The position numbers were made by a program, and so were the translations under genes. The notes under the pieces were generated by a model. The model was not told the DNA's origin, ran no database searches, and saw nothing but the letters and a program-made list of their open reading frames with translations. Positions 7,774-16,356 of a DNA stretch of 64,000 nucleotides are shown here, piece after piece. This DNA is from Parerythrobacter_A sp963799315 (GTDB lineage: Bacteria; Pseudomonadota; Alphaproteobacteria; Sphingomonadales; Sphingomonadaceae): positions 186,001 through 250,000 of the forward strand of contig CAWCWP010000002.1 in assembly GCA_963799315.1 (NCBI GenBank), read 5' to 3'. How positions within the stretch are numbered: position 1 is the first letter of the stretch; every line of letters starts with the position of its first letter.

Positions 7774-9408
7774 CTAGTGGCGGAAGTGCCGCATCCCGGT
7801 AAACACCATCGCCAGCCTGTGTTCGTTGGCCGCCGCGATCACTTCCTCGTCGCGCATCGAGCCGCCGGGCTGGATGACGCAGGTCGCCCCCGCCTCCGCC
7901 GCAGCCAGCAAGCCATCGGCGAAGGGGAAGAAAGCATCGGACGCCACTGCGCTGCCGACGGTGCGCGGCGCGGCCCAGCCGAAGGTCTCGGCGGCTTCGG
8001 CAGCTTTTGCGGCGGCGATGCGGCTGCTGTCGCGCCGGTTCATCTGCCCAGCGCCGATGCCCGCAGTCATGCCGTCCTTCACATAGACGATGGCGTTGGA
8101 TTTGACGTGCTTGGCCACCGTCCACGCCATCAGCGCATCGGCCATTTCGCGCTCCGTCGGCGCGCGGTCGGTGACGACTTTCAAATCATCGCGCGCCACC
8201 GCGCCATTGTCGCGGCTTTGCAGCAGCAGCCCGCCCGCAATGGTCTTCATGGTGAAGCCTGGCCGCGCCGCATCGCCCAGCGGTGCGATCAGCAGGCGCA
8301 GGTTCTTCTTTTTGGCGAATACAGCGCGAGCCGCGTCGTCGGCGGCGGGGGCGATGACGACTTCGGTGAATATCTCGCAGATCGCCTGTGCCGTCGCTTC
8401 GTCCAGCGGGCGGTTGCAGGCGACGATGCCGCCGAATGCCGATACGCTGTCGCATTCATAGGCGGCGCGATAGGCGGCATCGAGCGTGTCGGCGCTGGCC
8501 ACGCCGCAGGGGTTGGCGTGCTTGACGATGACGACGGTCGGCGGGGCATCGGCATATTCGGCCACCAGTTCCAGCGCGGCATCGGCATCGTTCAGATTGT
8601 TGTAGCTGAGCGCCTTGCCCTGCACCTGTTCGGCAGCGGCAATACCGACCGCGCCCGCCGCCTGCCCAAGGTACAGCGCCGCCTGCTGATGCGGGTTTTC
8701 GCCATAGCGCAGGGTTTCGCTGCGGCGGAACGCCATCGGCAGCGTTTCGGGAAACGGCGTGGCCTGCAAGGCTTCGGGGCCGAGCGGGTTTGTGTAGGCA
8801 TCGCCCCAGGCGAACCAGTTGGCGATGGCGGCGTCGTAAGCGGCGGTTGCGGCAAAGGCTTTCGCCGCCATTCGCGTCCGGAAGTTTAGGGAAGTTGAGG
8901 CCACCGCCGTATCTAATGGCGCCGTATCGAGTTCTGCGATGAGATCAGTGTAATCGTCGGGATTAGTAACAATAGTTACATAAGCATGGTTCTTGGCAGC
9001 GGACCGCACCATTGCCGGTCCGCCAATATCTATATTCTCGATGATTTCCGCGCGCTCGGCCCCGCCCGCCACAGTCTGTTCGAACGGGTAGAGGTTCACC
9101 ACGACGAGATCGATCGCGCCGATATCGTGCGCCTGCATCGCTTCGGCATGGCCCGCATCGTCGCGCACCGACAGGATGCCGCCATGCACCTTGGGATGCA
9201 GCGTCTTGATGCGCCCGTCCATCATTTCAGGAAAGCCGGTCAGGTCGGATACGTCGCGCACGTCCAGCCCCGCCTCGCGCAGTTTCGCCGCCGTGCCGCC
9301 GGTGCTGACCAGCTCCACGCCATGCCGCGCCAGCGCCTGCGCCAGTTCGACGATGCCGGTCTTGTCGGACACCGACAGCAGCGCGCGTTTTATGCGAATC
9401 GCGGTCAT
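7774..9408 (-). CDS. purH: bifunctional AICAR transformylase/IMP cyclohydrolase
   Basis: 544 residues from MTAIRIKRALLSVSDKTG. PurH carries out the last two steps of purine synthesis: formylation of AICAR from 10-formyl-THF and ring closure to IMP. The N-terminal IMP cyclohydrolase domain (SVSDKTGIVELAQAL, STGGTAAKLREAG, PEMMDGRIKTLHPKVHGG) and the C-terminal transformylase domain (ALSYNNLNDADAALELV, VKHANPCGVA, RRDSSRIAAAKA) are both complete. The KHANPCG lysine-histidine pair is the transformylase catalytic site. It lies 8 bases after the heparinase gene, in an rpe-heparinase-purH run on one strand. Confidence 0.98.
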   Translation of the reverse strand: MTAIRIKRALLSVSDKTGIVELAQALARHGVELVSTGGTAAKLREAGLDVRDVSDLTGFPEMMDGRIKTLHPKVHGGILSVRDDAGHAEAMQAHDIGAIDLVVVNLYPFEQTVAGGAERAEIIENIDIGGPAMVRSAAKNHAYVTIVTNPDDYTDLIAELDTAPLDTAVASTSLNFRTRMAAKAFAATAAYDAAIANWFAWGDAYTNPLGPEALQATPFPETLPMAFRRSETLRYGENPHQQAALYLGQAAGAVGIAAAEQVQGKALSYNNLNDADAALELVAEYADAPPTVVIVKHANPCGVASADTLDAAYRAAYECDSVSAFGGIVACNRPLDEATAQAICEIFTEVVIAPAADDAARAVFAKKKNLRLLIAPLGDAARPGFTMKTIAGGLLLQSRDNGAVARDDLKVVTDRAPTEREMADALMAWTVAKHVKSNAIVYVKDGMTAGIGAGQMNRRDSSRIAAAKAAEAAETFGWAAPRTVGSAVASDAFFPFADGLLAAAEAGATCVIQPGGSMRDEEVIAAANEHRLAMVFTGMRHFRH

Positions 9409-9416
9409 GTTTGCTG

Positions 9417-11477
9417 CTATCCCATCTTCTTGAACAGCCAGGAGAACCGTCCGCCGCTGCGCGACGTCAGGCCCTGTATCACCAGCTGCTGCGTCGGGCG
9501 TGGGCGTCCGTCGCCGTCGACCCACATGCTTTCCTCGATATCCAGCCTGGCCCCGCCGCCATTGTCCCTGGACGCCGGATCGTCACCCGCTTCGAGCGTT
9601 GCGTTGTCGCGGTCGCTCGCCAGCCGGAACTGCCAGTAGCTGCCATCGGCCAGCGCCATGCCCGCGCCGCGCCCGTCTTCGGACAGCTGCAATTCGATGT
9701 CCGGGCCGATATGGAAACGGATGGCGAAGGCGATCTTGCCGCGCTTGCCGCGTCCGCCCGATGGCAGCAGCAAATCCTCGCCGCGCAGTTCGGAGCCGTC
9801 GTCGCGCAGCACCAGAATGCGCCGGTGCAGCAGGCCGTAGCGCCCGCTATAGCCGTCATGGCTGGCCTCTACCCGCGTGGCCTTGCCCCTGGCCGTTTCC
9901 AGCACGCGGCGGTCCATATCGACTTCGCCAACGCCCGCGCCCAGCCGCCCCGCGATCATCACGGCGGTGGAATTTACATCGTCCAGCACTAGCGTGGAAT
10001 GCGCCGCACTGGCGCGCAGGCCCTGCTCGATCCGCGCCGGCACCTGCCCGCCCGCAACCGCAGCGCCGCCGCAATTCACCACCAGCCGCTGCCCGCCCGC
10101 GCAGAATTCGAACGCCAGCGTCGAGGCGCAGCCCGACCGGGCATGACGCGACAATGGCGGTGGTGCGGCGTCGAACAGCAGGGTCGACCCCTTGGACGAC
10201 ACCCGCTGATAGCCCCATTGCCGCACATCGAGCAGCGGACGGGCGCGCACGCCGGAGGCATCGATCAGCGCCGCCAGCCTTTCATTGCGCACCGCCGGGC
10301 TGCCCTGCCAGCTACCCAGCGCGCCATCGGCATGGACCAGCGTCAGCAGCGGCGGCACCATCAGCGCCAGCACATCGCCGATCGTGGCGGGCGGCTCGGT
10401 ATCGCAGGCATCGTAGCAGGCCCGCAGATCGACCAGCAGAGCGATGGCATCCATCTGCGCCACCGGCGAACGGCTCAGCGTGCCGCCATCCTCCGCAATC
10501 AGCGTGCCCAGCGCCTTGGCAAGGCCCGCCTCGGCATAGAGCCTGCGCGCGCGGCCTTCGGGCAACAACAGCCCCGCCGCCACCAGCGCGCACCAGCCCG
10601 CAACCTCGCCCAGGCAATCGGCCGCTTCGCGCACATTGCGGTCCAGCCAGCGCGCGGTCTCCGCCATAAGCGCAAGCTGCGCCTCGCTCTGCTTCGCATC
10701 CGCACCGGTCAGCAACAGCGGCGCGTGGACCAGCCAGTTCAGCAGCCGGTGACCGACATTCTCGACTCGCCAGACCGGCGCGCCCCCGCCACCGATTCGC
10801 CGGGGCGGCGCGGCGCGATTGGCGTCCATCCATTCCTTCGCGATACGCTGGGCCACCGGTGCGCCCTGTTCGCGCGGGGCAGCGGTCTTCAGATCGCGCA
10901 GCCAGGTGAAACCATGCACCGTGCGCTCGAACGGCGGTGTCAGCGGCGCGGAGGGCGCGAAGTTCATCTGCGCAATCGGGGCCTTCACCCCGTGGATCAG
11001 GAAATGCCCGGCACGAAGCGCAATGCCCGCCGCCCGCTCTCCGGCCAGCGGCGTATCGACCGTAGCGCGCAGCCGGGTGCGCGCCGGACGGCGGAACGGG
11101 GCCGCCAGCGTCGAGGAGGAAAAGCCCATTCCGAACGCCAGCCGCAGCAGTCGCTCGGCGGCGTCGTGCGCCGGATCGGCAAAGGATGCGATGGCCAGAG
11201 TGCGGCCCGGCTCCAGTGTTTCACGGGAAACATCCGCGTCTCGTTCCAGCACACGCTCCGGCTCGACATCGCGCGCAATGGTATCGGCCCCGACAACAAG
11301 AGCATCGCCCTCGACGCCGGTGGCTTCGGGCAAGGGCACCGCCGGCTTGCGCGACGCTCGGTCGAAATCGAGTTCCGGCGCTTCGAACGGCTCGGCTGCG
11401 GTACCCTGTTCCGCGCGCCCGTCATCTTCCACGCGTCCGTCATCCCCCGATGCAACGCGGCCAATCGTGTCGACCAT
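9417..11477 (-). CDS. heparinase II/III family protein
   Basis: 686 residues from MVDTIGRVASGDD, whose ATG overlaps the rpe stop (TGATG). After a polar, acidic first 90 residues comes an alpha-alpha toroid-like region (RLLNWLVHAPLLLTG, ETARWLDRNVREAADCLGEV), then the beta-rich heparinase II/III C-terminal domain beginning near SKGSTLLFDAAPPP with FEFCAGGQRLVVNCGGA and AHSTLVLDD. The family contains polysaccharide lyases, but no signal peptide is seen and the substrate is unknown. Its fixed place between rpe and purH, as I recall it in related sphingomonads, suggests a housekeeping envelope role rather than sugar foraging (inference). Confidence 0.85.
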   Translation of the reverse strand: MVDTIGRVASGDDGRVEDDGRAEQGTAAEPFEAPELDFDRASRKPAVPLPEATGVEGDALVVGADTIARDVEPERVLERDADVSRETLEPGRTLAIASFADPAHDAAERLLRLAFGMGFSSSTLAAPFRRPARTRLRATVDTPLAGERAAGIALRAGHFLIHGVKAPIAQMNFAPSAPLTPPFERTVHGFTWLRDLKTAAPREQGAPVAQRIAKEWMDANRAAPPRRIGGGGAPVWRVENVGHRLLNWLVHAPLLLTGADAKQSEAQLALMAETARWLDRNVREAADCLGEVAGWCALVAAGLLLPEGRARRLYAEAGLAKALGTLIAEDGGTLSRSPVAQMDAIALLVDLRACYDACDTEPPATIGDVLALMVPPLLTLVHADGALGSWQGSPAVRNERLAALIDASGVRARPLLDVRQWGYQRVSSKGSTLLFDAAPPPLSRHARSGCASTLAFEFCAGGQRLVVNCGGAAVAGGQVPARIEQGLRASAAHSTLVLDDVNSTAVMIAGRLGAGVGEVDMDRRVLETARGKATRVEASHDGYSGRYGLLHRRILVLRDDGSELRGEDLLLPSGGRGKRGKIAFAIRFHIGPDIELQLSEDGRGAGMALADGSYWQFRLASDRDNATLEAGDDPASRDNGGGARLDIEESMWVDGDGRPRPTQQLVIQGLTSRSGGRFSWLFKKMG

Positions 11478-12139
11478 CAGCCTTCCCCTTTCAGTGCCGC
11501 GATATTGCCCGCGTATTGCGATGGTCCGCCGGAAAATGTCGCGCTGCCCGCCACCAGCACATCGGCACCGGCATCCACGCATAACCGCGCGGTTTCGGCA
11601 TTGACCCCGCCATCGACCTGGAGATGCACCGGGCGGTCCAGCCCGTCTATCCTCGTGCGCAGGGCCTCCACCTTTCGAAGCTGGCTATCGATGAAGCTCT
11701 GCCCGCCAAAGCCGGGATTTACGCTCATCACCAGCACCAGGTCGGCAAGGTCCAGCAGGTAATCGAGCGCTTCCACCGGTGTACCGGGATTGAGCACCAC
11801 GCCGGCCTTCACGCCCAGCGCGCGGATCGCCTGCAAAGTGCGGTGCGCGTGCGGCCCCGCTTCGGGATGGATGGTGACGATATCCGCCCCGGCATCCACG
11901 AACGCTTCGAGATAGGCGTCCACTGGCGAGATCATCAGATGCACGTCGAACGGCTTGTCCGTATGCGGGCGCAGCGCTTTCACCACGGCGGGGCCGATGG
12001 TGATGTTGGGCACATAATGCCCGTCCATCACGTCGATATGCACCCAGTCCGCGCCCGCCGCATCGATAGCCCGCACTTCCTCGCCCAGCCGCGCGAAGTC
12101 GGCCGACAGGATGGATGGGGCGATGAGCGGCGGGGCCAT
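11477..12139 (-). CDS. rpe: ribulose-phosphate 3-epimerase
   Basis: 220 residues. It interconverts ribulose 5-phosphate and xylulose 5-phosphate in the pentose phosphate pathway. The TIM-barrel metal-site motifs are present: IAPSILSADFARLGEE at the start, HIDVMDGHYVPNITIG, DVHLMISPVDAY, MSVNPGFGGQSFI and QVDGGVNAETA. Metal-binding His and Asp residues lie in those strands. The stop overlaps the ATG of the heparinase gene. The 265 bases upstream hold no gene and probably the promoter. Confidence 0.98.
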   Translation of the reverse strand: MAPPLIAPSILSADFARLGEEVRAIDAAGADWVHIDVMDGHYVPNITIGPAVVKALRPHTDKPFDVHLMISPVDAYLEAFVDAGADIVTIHPEAGPHAHRTLQAIRALGVKAGVVLNPGTPVEALDYLLDLADLVLVMSVNPGFGGQSFIDSQLRKVEALRTRIDGLDRPVHLQVDGGVNAETARLCVDAGADVLVAGSATFSGGPSQYAGNIAALKGEG

Positions 12140-12404
12140 AGGTCAGGCGGTTCGCAAGAGGGATGGGACAAAAGGGATTGGGTTAACGAACCGGTTACGA
12201 CCCGCGACTCGCCGAAACAAGCGAATATCCCCCCTTTTCCACATTGCGCAGCTGCTGTCCCGGCATGGGACTGAATAGGACGGCGTAGGGCAATTCAGCC
12301 GGAATTCAGCGCAGCTGCTGCATAAGACGGGCATATCGCGGGCCGGTGACCGGCCCTGCATCCATCGCCCGCAGTCCGGGCGAGCACTCGGGAATTGTAT
12401 CGAC

Positions 12405-12893
12405 ATGTCGAATATCACACGCTTCGCCGCTCTGGCGCTGGGATGCGCCGCGATGATCGCGGCCCCTTCCGCCAGCGCGCAATATCGCAACACGATCAAG
12501 CATGACGCCGCACGCTGCGCAGGTGGCGCATCCGCCGTCCGCATACAGGTTTCCGGCGTGGAAAGCAGCGGCGGAACGCTGCGCGTGCAGAGCTATCGCG
12601 GAACGGCGCAGGACTGGCTTGAATCGGGCCGCTGGATCAACCGCATCGAAATACCTGCGCGCAAGGGATCGATGACGGTCTGTATGCCGCTGCCCGGCCC
12701 CGGCACCTATGGCATCGCCATCCGCCACGATACCAATGGCAACGGCAAGACCGACTTGTCGAGCGATGGCGGCGGCATGTCGAACAACCCGTCGATCAAC
12801 GTCTTCAACCTCGGCAAGCCGAGTTACAAGAAGACGGCATTTCGCGTCGGCAGCGGCGTCAGCACGATCAACATCACGATGAAGTACCTGTAA
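12405..12893 (+). CDS. DUF2141 domain protein, secreted
   Basis: 162 residues with a Sec signal peptide ending at SASAQ. The body follows the DUF2141 pattern: an extended beta sandwich with GGTLRVQSYRGTAQDWLES, a VCMPLPGPGTYGIAIRHD strand and an NGNGKTDLSSDG loop that looks like a calcium-binding type turn, then SKPSYKK-like residues near the end. Function of the family is unknown. A second DUF2141 gene lies at 26.8-27.3 kb next to a fatty-acid hydroxylase. This copy stands alone, preceded by a 265-base gap and convergent with the Tam41-like gene. Confidence 0.85.
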   Translation: MSNITRFAALALGCAAMIAAPSASAQYRNTIKHDAARCAGGASAVRIQVSGVESSGGTLRVQSYRGTAQDWLESGRWINRIEIPARKGSMTVCMPLPGPGTYGIAIRHDTNGNGKTDLSSDGGGMSNNPSINVFNLGKPSYKKTAFRVGSGVSTINITMKYL

Positions 12894-12900
12894 GCCGCGC

Positions 12901-13800
12901 CTAGCTGCGGTTCCGGCGGGTTTTTCGCCATACATCGAACAGCACGCGCGGGGCGGCCAGCACGGGATGCTTTTCGCGCCACGGCGTCAGTGCAACCGGC
13001 ACGCCGCTATGGCGTTCGATTTTCCACGCGCCATACCGCGCCGCGCCTTCGAACGTGGTGCTGGCCTTGAGAAGTCGCGCGATATTGAGCGGTTTGCCCA
13101 TCCGGCGGCGCCTGCGCCACCATCGCATCACGGCCTTGCGCTGCGCGGCAGGTATCTGCGGCGCGAGCGTGCGACCGTCGCGCGCGAAAGGCAGGTTCTG
13201 CGCGGTCCAGCCCAGCGTCAGCAGCCCGTCGAAATGCGCGGCATGCGCGTCCAGTATAGACGCCTCGCGCCCCGGTGCCTCCACGCGGAATTCGGCGCGG
13301 TAAGTCGCCCGGAACAGCGCGGTCCAGTACGCATCCTGCGTGCCTTGTTCCGGACCGAGCACTGCCGCAGTGCGCGTCGCCGTGCAGACCGCGTCGCAGA
13401 TCGCCGCCTTCACTGCGCGGGCAGTCTTGCGTTCGCGTTGCCATAGCAGCGCGCTGGGCTGCGTGAATCGCGCCCAGATCGTGGTGTCGAGCAGCGTGCC
13501 TTTTGCGGCGGCGGCAAAAGTGGCGAGGTCCATCGTGGCGGCCTTGGCGCGCAGCACCTGCCCGCCTTCTTCGCATTCGTGATAGCTGACGCGCGGCCAG
13601 ATGCGTTCGGGTTCGGCGCTGTCCTTCAGCAGGTAGAAATCCAGCACCCCGTCGAGCGATCCGGTCCGCAGGTTCGATCCGTAGAACAGCACCGCCGCCG
13701 CGCCCGACTCGTGCGCCAGCCGTTCGGCAAAGGCGCGCACCTCGTCGCGCACCGGGGCGGCCAGCCAGCTTTCCACCCGCTGCCGCAGGGTGCCGGTCAT
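12901..13800 (-). CDS. Tam41/Mmp37-like nucleotidyltransferase, candidate CDP-DAG synthase
   Basis: 299 residues. The segment AVLFYGSNLRTGSLD-GVLDFYLL resembles the nucleotidyltransferase signature of mitochondrial Tam41 (YGSGVxxQ then MxDFxF). Further on, VSYHECEEGGQVLRAKAATM then DLATFAAAAKG mimics the Tam41 stretch around VYYN and IKYGVIS, and TALFRATYRAEFRVE with a later AAHFDGLL mimics its GDFR and HF elements. These are comparisons from memory, so the family call is moderate. Tam41 makes CDP-diacylglycerol from phosphatidate and CTP. The ATG overlaps the stop of a diacylglycerol kinase gene (ATGA), which would supply phosphatidate. No membrane segment is obvious. Confidence 0.55.
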   Translation of the reverse strand: MTGTLRQRVESWLAAPVRDEVRAFAERLAHESGAAAVLFYGSNLRTGSLDGVLDFYLLKDSAEPERIWPRVSYHECEEGGQVLRAKAATMDLATFAAAAKGTLLDTTIWARFTQPSALLWQRERKTARAVKAAICDAVCTATRTAAVLGPEQGTQDAYWTALFRATYRAEFRVEAPGREASILDAHAAHFDGLLTLGWTAQNLPFARDGRTLAPQIPAAQRKAVMRWWRRRRRMGKPLNIARLLKASTTFEGAARYGAWKIERHSGVPVALTPWREKHPVLAAPRVLFDVWRKTRRNRS

Positions 13801-14801
13801 GGCACGACGAAGCGGATCGGCGGACCGCTTTCGACCACGAACCGCCCGCCGGGAAACGCTTCGCCGTCGAGGATATAGGTGTCCTCGATATCCAGTTCGA
13901 ACCGCTCGGTGCCGACCAGATGCATCCCGCTGGCCGAGAGATTGCGCGTCCCCGCACCGTACAGGATGGCGGGCAGCGCGGCGGTCAGCCGGCGGCGCGG
14001 ATAATCCAGCACGGTCAGCTTGAGCGTGTCGGTCAGATTGCCGAACAGTTTCAGTCCGGACGGAAATTTCTGCAATGTCGATGCCATCAGGATGGAGCGG
14101 CGGTCGCGGTCGCCGTATCCACTATGGGGTAGCGGGGTGCCTTCCTTGCCCAGCTTCACCGTCATGCGCGCGCCCTGCCGCCAGCGATTGCCGCGCCGCC
14201 CGAAAATCAGCTGTCCGATGCCCCATGCGGTCGTCACCGCCACCGCGACACTGTCGAATGCGCCCATGCGGTGCGCGTCCTGCCCCGCCTGAACGCCCAG
14301 CGCATAGGCACCCGCGCCCATGATGAACCCGGCGCGCACCGGCCCGTCCCCCTCGCGCGGACGGATCACCAGCGGGCTGCGCACGACGCGCCGTGCCGTC
14401 GCATGGTCGTCCAGCGCCGCCGTTACCGTCCAGCCGCGCGGCGCACCCAGATCGACGTTGAGCGCATTGGTCTTGCCTTTGGGCAGCACCGCCATTTCCG
14501 GCCAGTCGGCACCGAACACCGCCAGCCCGCAGGTCAGCACGTCGCGCACCGTGCCGTCGCCGCCATTGACGACGAGATAGGTCACGCCCTTCGCCTTGAA
14601 CGACCGCAGCGCCTCGGTGATTTCGTCCCGGGTCCGGGGCTGCGCGACATGGACGTTGCGGCGCGCGGCAATATCGAGATCCTGCCCGCGATTGCGATGG
14701 CTGCGCGGGTTGTAGATGATACCCGTCACCGGATCGGCCATAGTATCGGCAGGTGGCGCATCCGGCGCGTTGGTCATGGGATCGGTGCCGGAACGGGTCA
14801 T
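13797..14801 (-). CDS. diacylglycerol kinase family lipid kinase
   Basis: About 334 residues from MTRSGTDPMTN; starts at 14840 or 14777 are also possible. The catalytic domain begins GIIYNPRSHRNRG and holds the phosphate-binding VNGGDGTVRDVL motif, then LPKGKTNALNVDLG, the pattern of DagK/YegS/LCB5-type kinases that phosphorylate diacylglycerol or related lipids with ATP. The C-terminal beta domain (LSASGMHLVGTERFELDIED) is present. Its stop overlaps the start of the Tam41-like gene, suggesting a two-gene unit that converts diacylglycerol to phosphatidate and perhaps onward to CDP-diacylglycerol. The lipid substrate is not shown by sequence. Confidence 0.9.
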   Translation of the reverse strand: MTRSGTDPMTNAPDAPPADTMADPVTGIIYNPRSHRNRGQDLDIAARRNVHVAQPRTRDEITEALRSFKAKGVTYLVVNGGDGTVRDVLTCGLAVFGADWPEMAVLPKGKTNALNVDLGAPRGWTVTAALDDHATARRVVRSPLVIRPREGDGPVRAGFIMGAGAYALGVQAGQDAHRMGAFDSVAVAVTTAWGIGQLIFGRRGNRWRQGARMTVKLGKEGTPLPHSGYGDRDRRSILMASTLQKFPSGLKLFGNLTDTLKLTVLDYPRRRLTAALPAILYGAGTRNLSASGMHLVGTERFELDIEDTYILDGEAFPGGRFVVESGPPIRFVVP

Positions 14802-14898
14802 CGCGCCTGCATGTAGCGGCGCGCGGCGGGCGCTGACCATTATTTTCTTGTACCGGCGCGGCCCTCTCAGGCGCGCCCCCGACCAAAAGCCGTCTGCC

Positions 14899-15132
14899 TT
14901 ACGATTCAGGCGCGAACTCGCGGTCGTCTTCGACGGGCATGTCCGGCGTGGCGGGTGCTTCGCCGACCTGCTCGGGGGTCACATCGCTGAGGGCCGGACC
15001 GGCGGGCATCGTCTCGGTCACCATCGCATCATCGGGCATCGCCCCATCGGCAGCGGACGTTTCCCCGGCCGGTTCGGCGCAAGCGGCCAGCGCCAAGACA
15101 GGAAGCAGCGCAACGAAAGCAAGCGTTTTCAT
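14899..15132 (-). CDS. small acidic lipoprotein of unknown function
   Basis: 77 residues from MKTLAFVALLPVLALAAC. A lipobox (LALAAC) gives a lipidated cysteine at about residue 17. The mature part is short, rich in Ala, Pro, Glu and Asp (VTETMPAGPALSDVTPEQ), with no recognisable domain, and is likely disordered. I do not recognise the family. It lies between the lipid-kinase pair and the YihY gene on the same strand, 71 bases from the YihY stop. Confidence 0.6.
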   Translation of the reverse strand: MKTLAFVALLPVLALAACAEPAGETSAADGAMPDDAMVTETMPAGPALSDVTPEQVGEAPATPDMPVEDDREFAPES

Positions 15133-15203
15133 AATCAATTCCCTACAAATAACCGGACCCTGCCCGACTGCCCGAAGCCGCAGGCCATGTCCAATTCGCG
15201 CCG

Positions 15204-16328
15204 TCATTCCTCATGCGCCGCCTGCGCCTGGCGGCGCGCCCTGCGCTGGCGCTGCTTTTCCAGCACGCCCGCATTCACGCTGCCCTCGATCGCGTGGTCG
15301 GCCATCACCGCCCCGCGCTCGCCCAGCGGCATGTCCGGCCCGATGGTGCTGTCGGCCAGCGTCTGGCGTTCGAGCTCCGCATTCAGCGTCGCCCCGATCA
15401 GGATCGCGAAACTGGTCAGGAACAGCCACATCAGGAACACCACCACGGCGGACAGCGAACCATAGGTCGCGTTGTAATCGCTGACATACTGGACATAGAG
15501 CGAAAAGCCGAACGACACGCCCAGCCACGCAAAGGTGGACAGCAGCGAGCCGGGCGACAGCCAGCGCCATTTGGCGGGCCGCCGGTCCGGGCCATAGCGC
15601 ATGATAAGCGCAAAGCCGGTGGTGCCCAGCGCCATCGCCAGCGCCCAGGTTACCAGCTTGTAGAACGTCTCGGTCAGCGGACCCAGCACGAAGCTGGTCT
15701 GCAATTGCAACCAAGCGACCAGACCGCCGCTGATGAGCCCCGTCAATGCAATCAGGATCGCGGCCAGCGTCAGCCCGCCTGCGCGCAGGGTCAGCGAGAG
15801 GAAGTTGCGGCTCTCGTGCTCCGAATTGATGATATTGAGCGCCCCGATCAGCCCCTTCGCCGCGCGCATCGCGCCGAAGATCGCCAAACTCAGCGAGACC
15901 ACCAGCGTCAGGCCCGCCACGCCGCCGCTGGTGGTGACGACCGCCAGCAGCTGCTCCTCGATCACCGAGGCGACGTCGGGCGGGACCATCGTGATGATCT
16001 GCGCCATCTGCCGCTGCACGGTATCGACATCGCCCAGCAGGCCGTACATCATCACCGTCGCCGCCAGCAGCGGGGTGATGGCGAGGAAGGTGAAGAACGC
16101 CGTGCCCGCCGCCAGCAGCGACAGGTTGTGATAGCCGACCATCACCCAAAGCCGCTTGGCAATCTGTTTCCATGCGGCGAAAGGAAGGTGGTGCGGCGCG
16201 ACGGCGCGTGCGCCGGGCTGCAATTCACTCTCTGGCGTATCGGCCGGTGGCTCGTGCAAGTGCACGGAAACTTGGGCTTCCTGTTCCGTAACGGCTGCGC
16301 TAGAGGCGTCGGGGGTCATTTGCGGCAT
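15204..16328 (-). CDS. YihY/BrkB-family inner-membrane protein
   Basis: 374 residues from MPQMTPDASSAAV; the open frame extends much further upstream but that part is antisense to tamA and not coding. An N-terminal polar region of about 60 residues precedes six hydrophobic segments, with the family landmarks LLAAGTAFFTFLAITPLLAA, GGVAGLTLVVSLSLAIFGAM, a long GLTLAAILIALTGLISGG segment and RYGPDRRPAKWRWLSPGSLL, then VQYVSDYNATYGSLSAVVVF. YihY proteins, formerly called RNase BN in error, have unknown function. The C-terminal tail is basic. It is divergent from tamA, 28 bases away. Confidence 0.92.
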   Translation of the reverse strand: MPQMTPDASSAAVTEQEAQVSVHLHEPPADTPESELQPGARAVAPHHLPFAAWKQIAKRLWVMVGYHNLSLLAAGTAFFTFLAITPLLAATVMMYGLLGDVDTVQRQMAQIITMVPPDVASVIEEQLLAVVTTSGGVAGLTLVVSLSLAIFGAMRAAKGLIGALNIINSEHESRNFLSLTLRAGGLTLAAILIALTGLISGGLVAWLQLQTSFVLGPLTETFYKLVTWALAMALGTTGFALIMRYGPDRRPAKWRWLSPGSLLSTFAWLGVSFGFSLYVQYVSDYNATYGSLSAVVVFLMWLFLTSFAILIGATLNAELERQTLADSTIGPDMPLGERGAVMADHAIEGSVNAGVLEKQRQRRARRQAQAAHEE

Positions 16329-16356
16329 ACCTTGCGGGGAGGGTGTCGAAACATAA

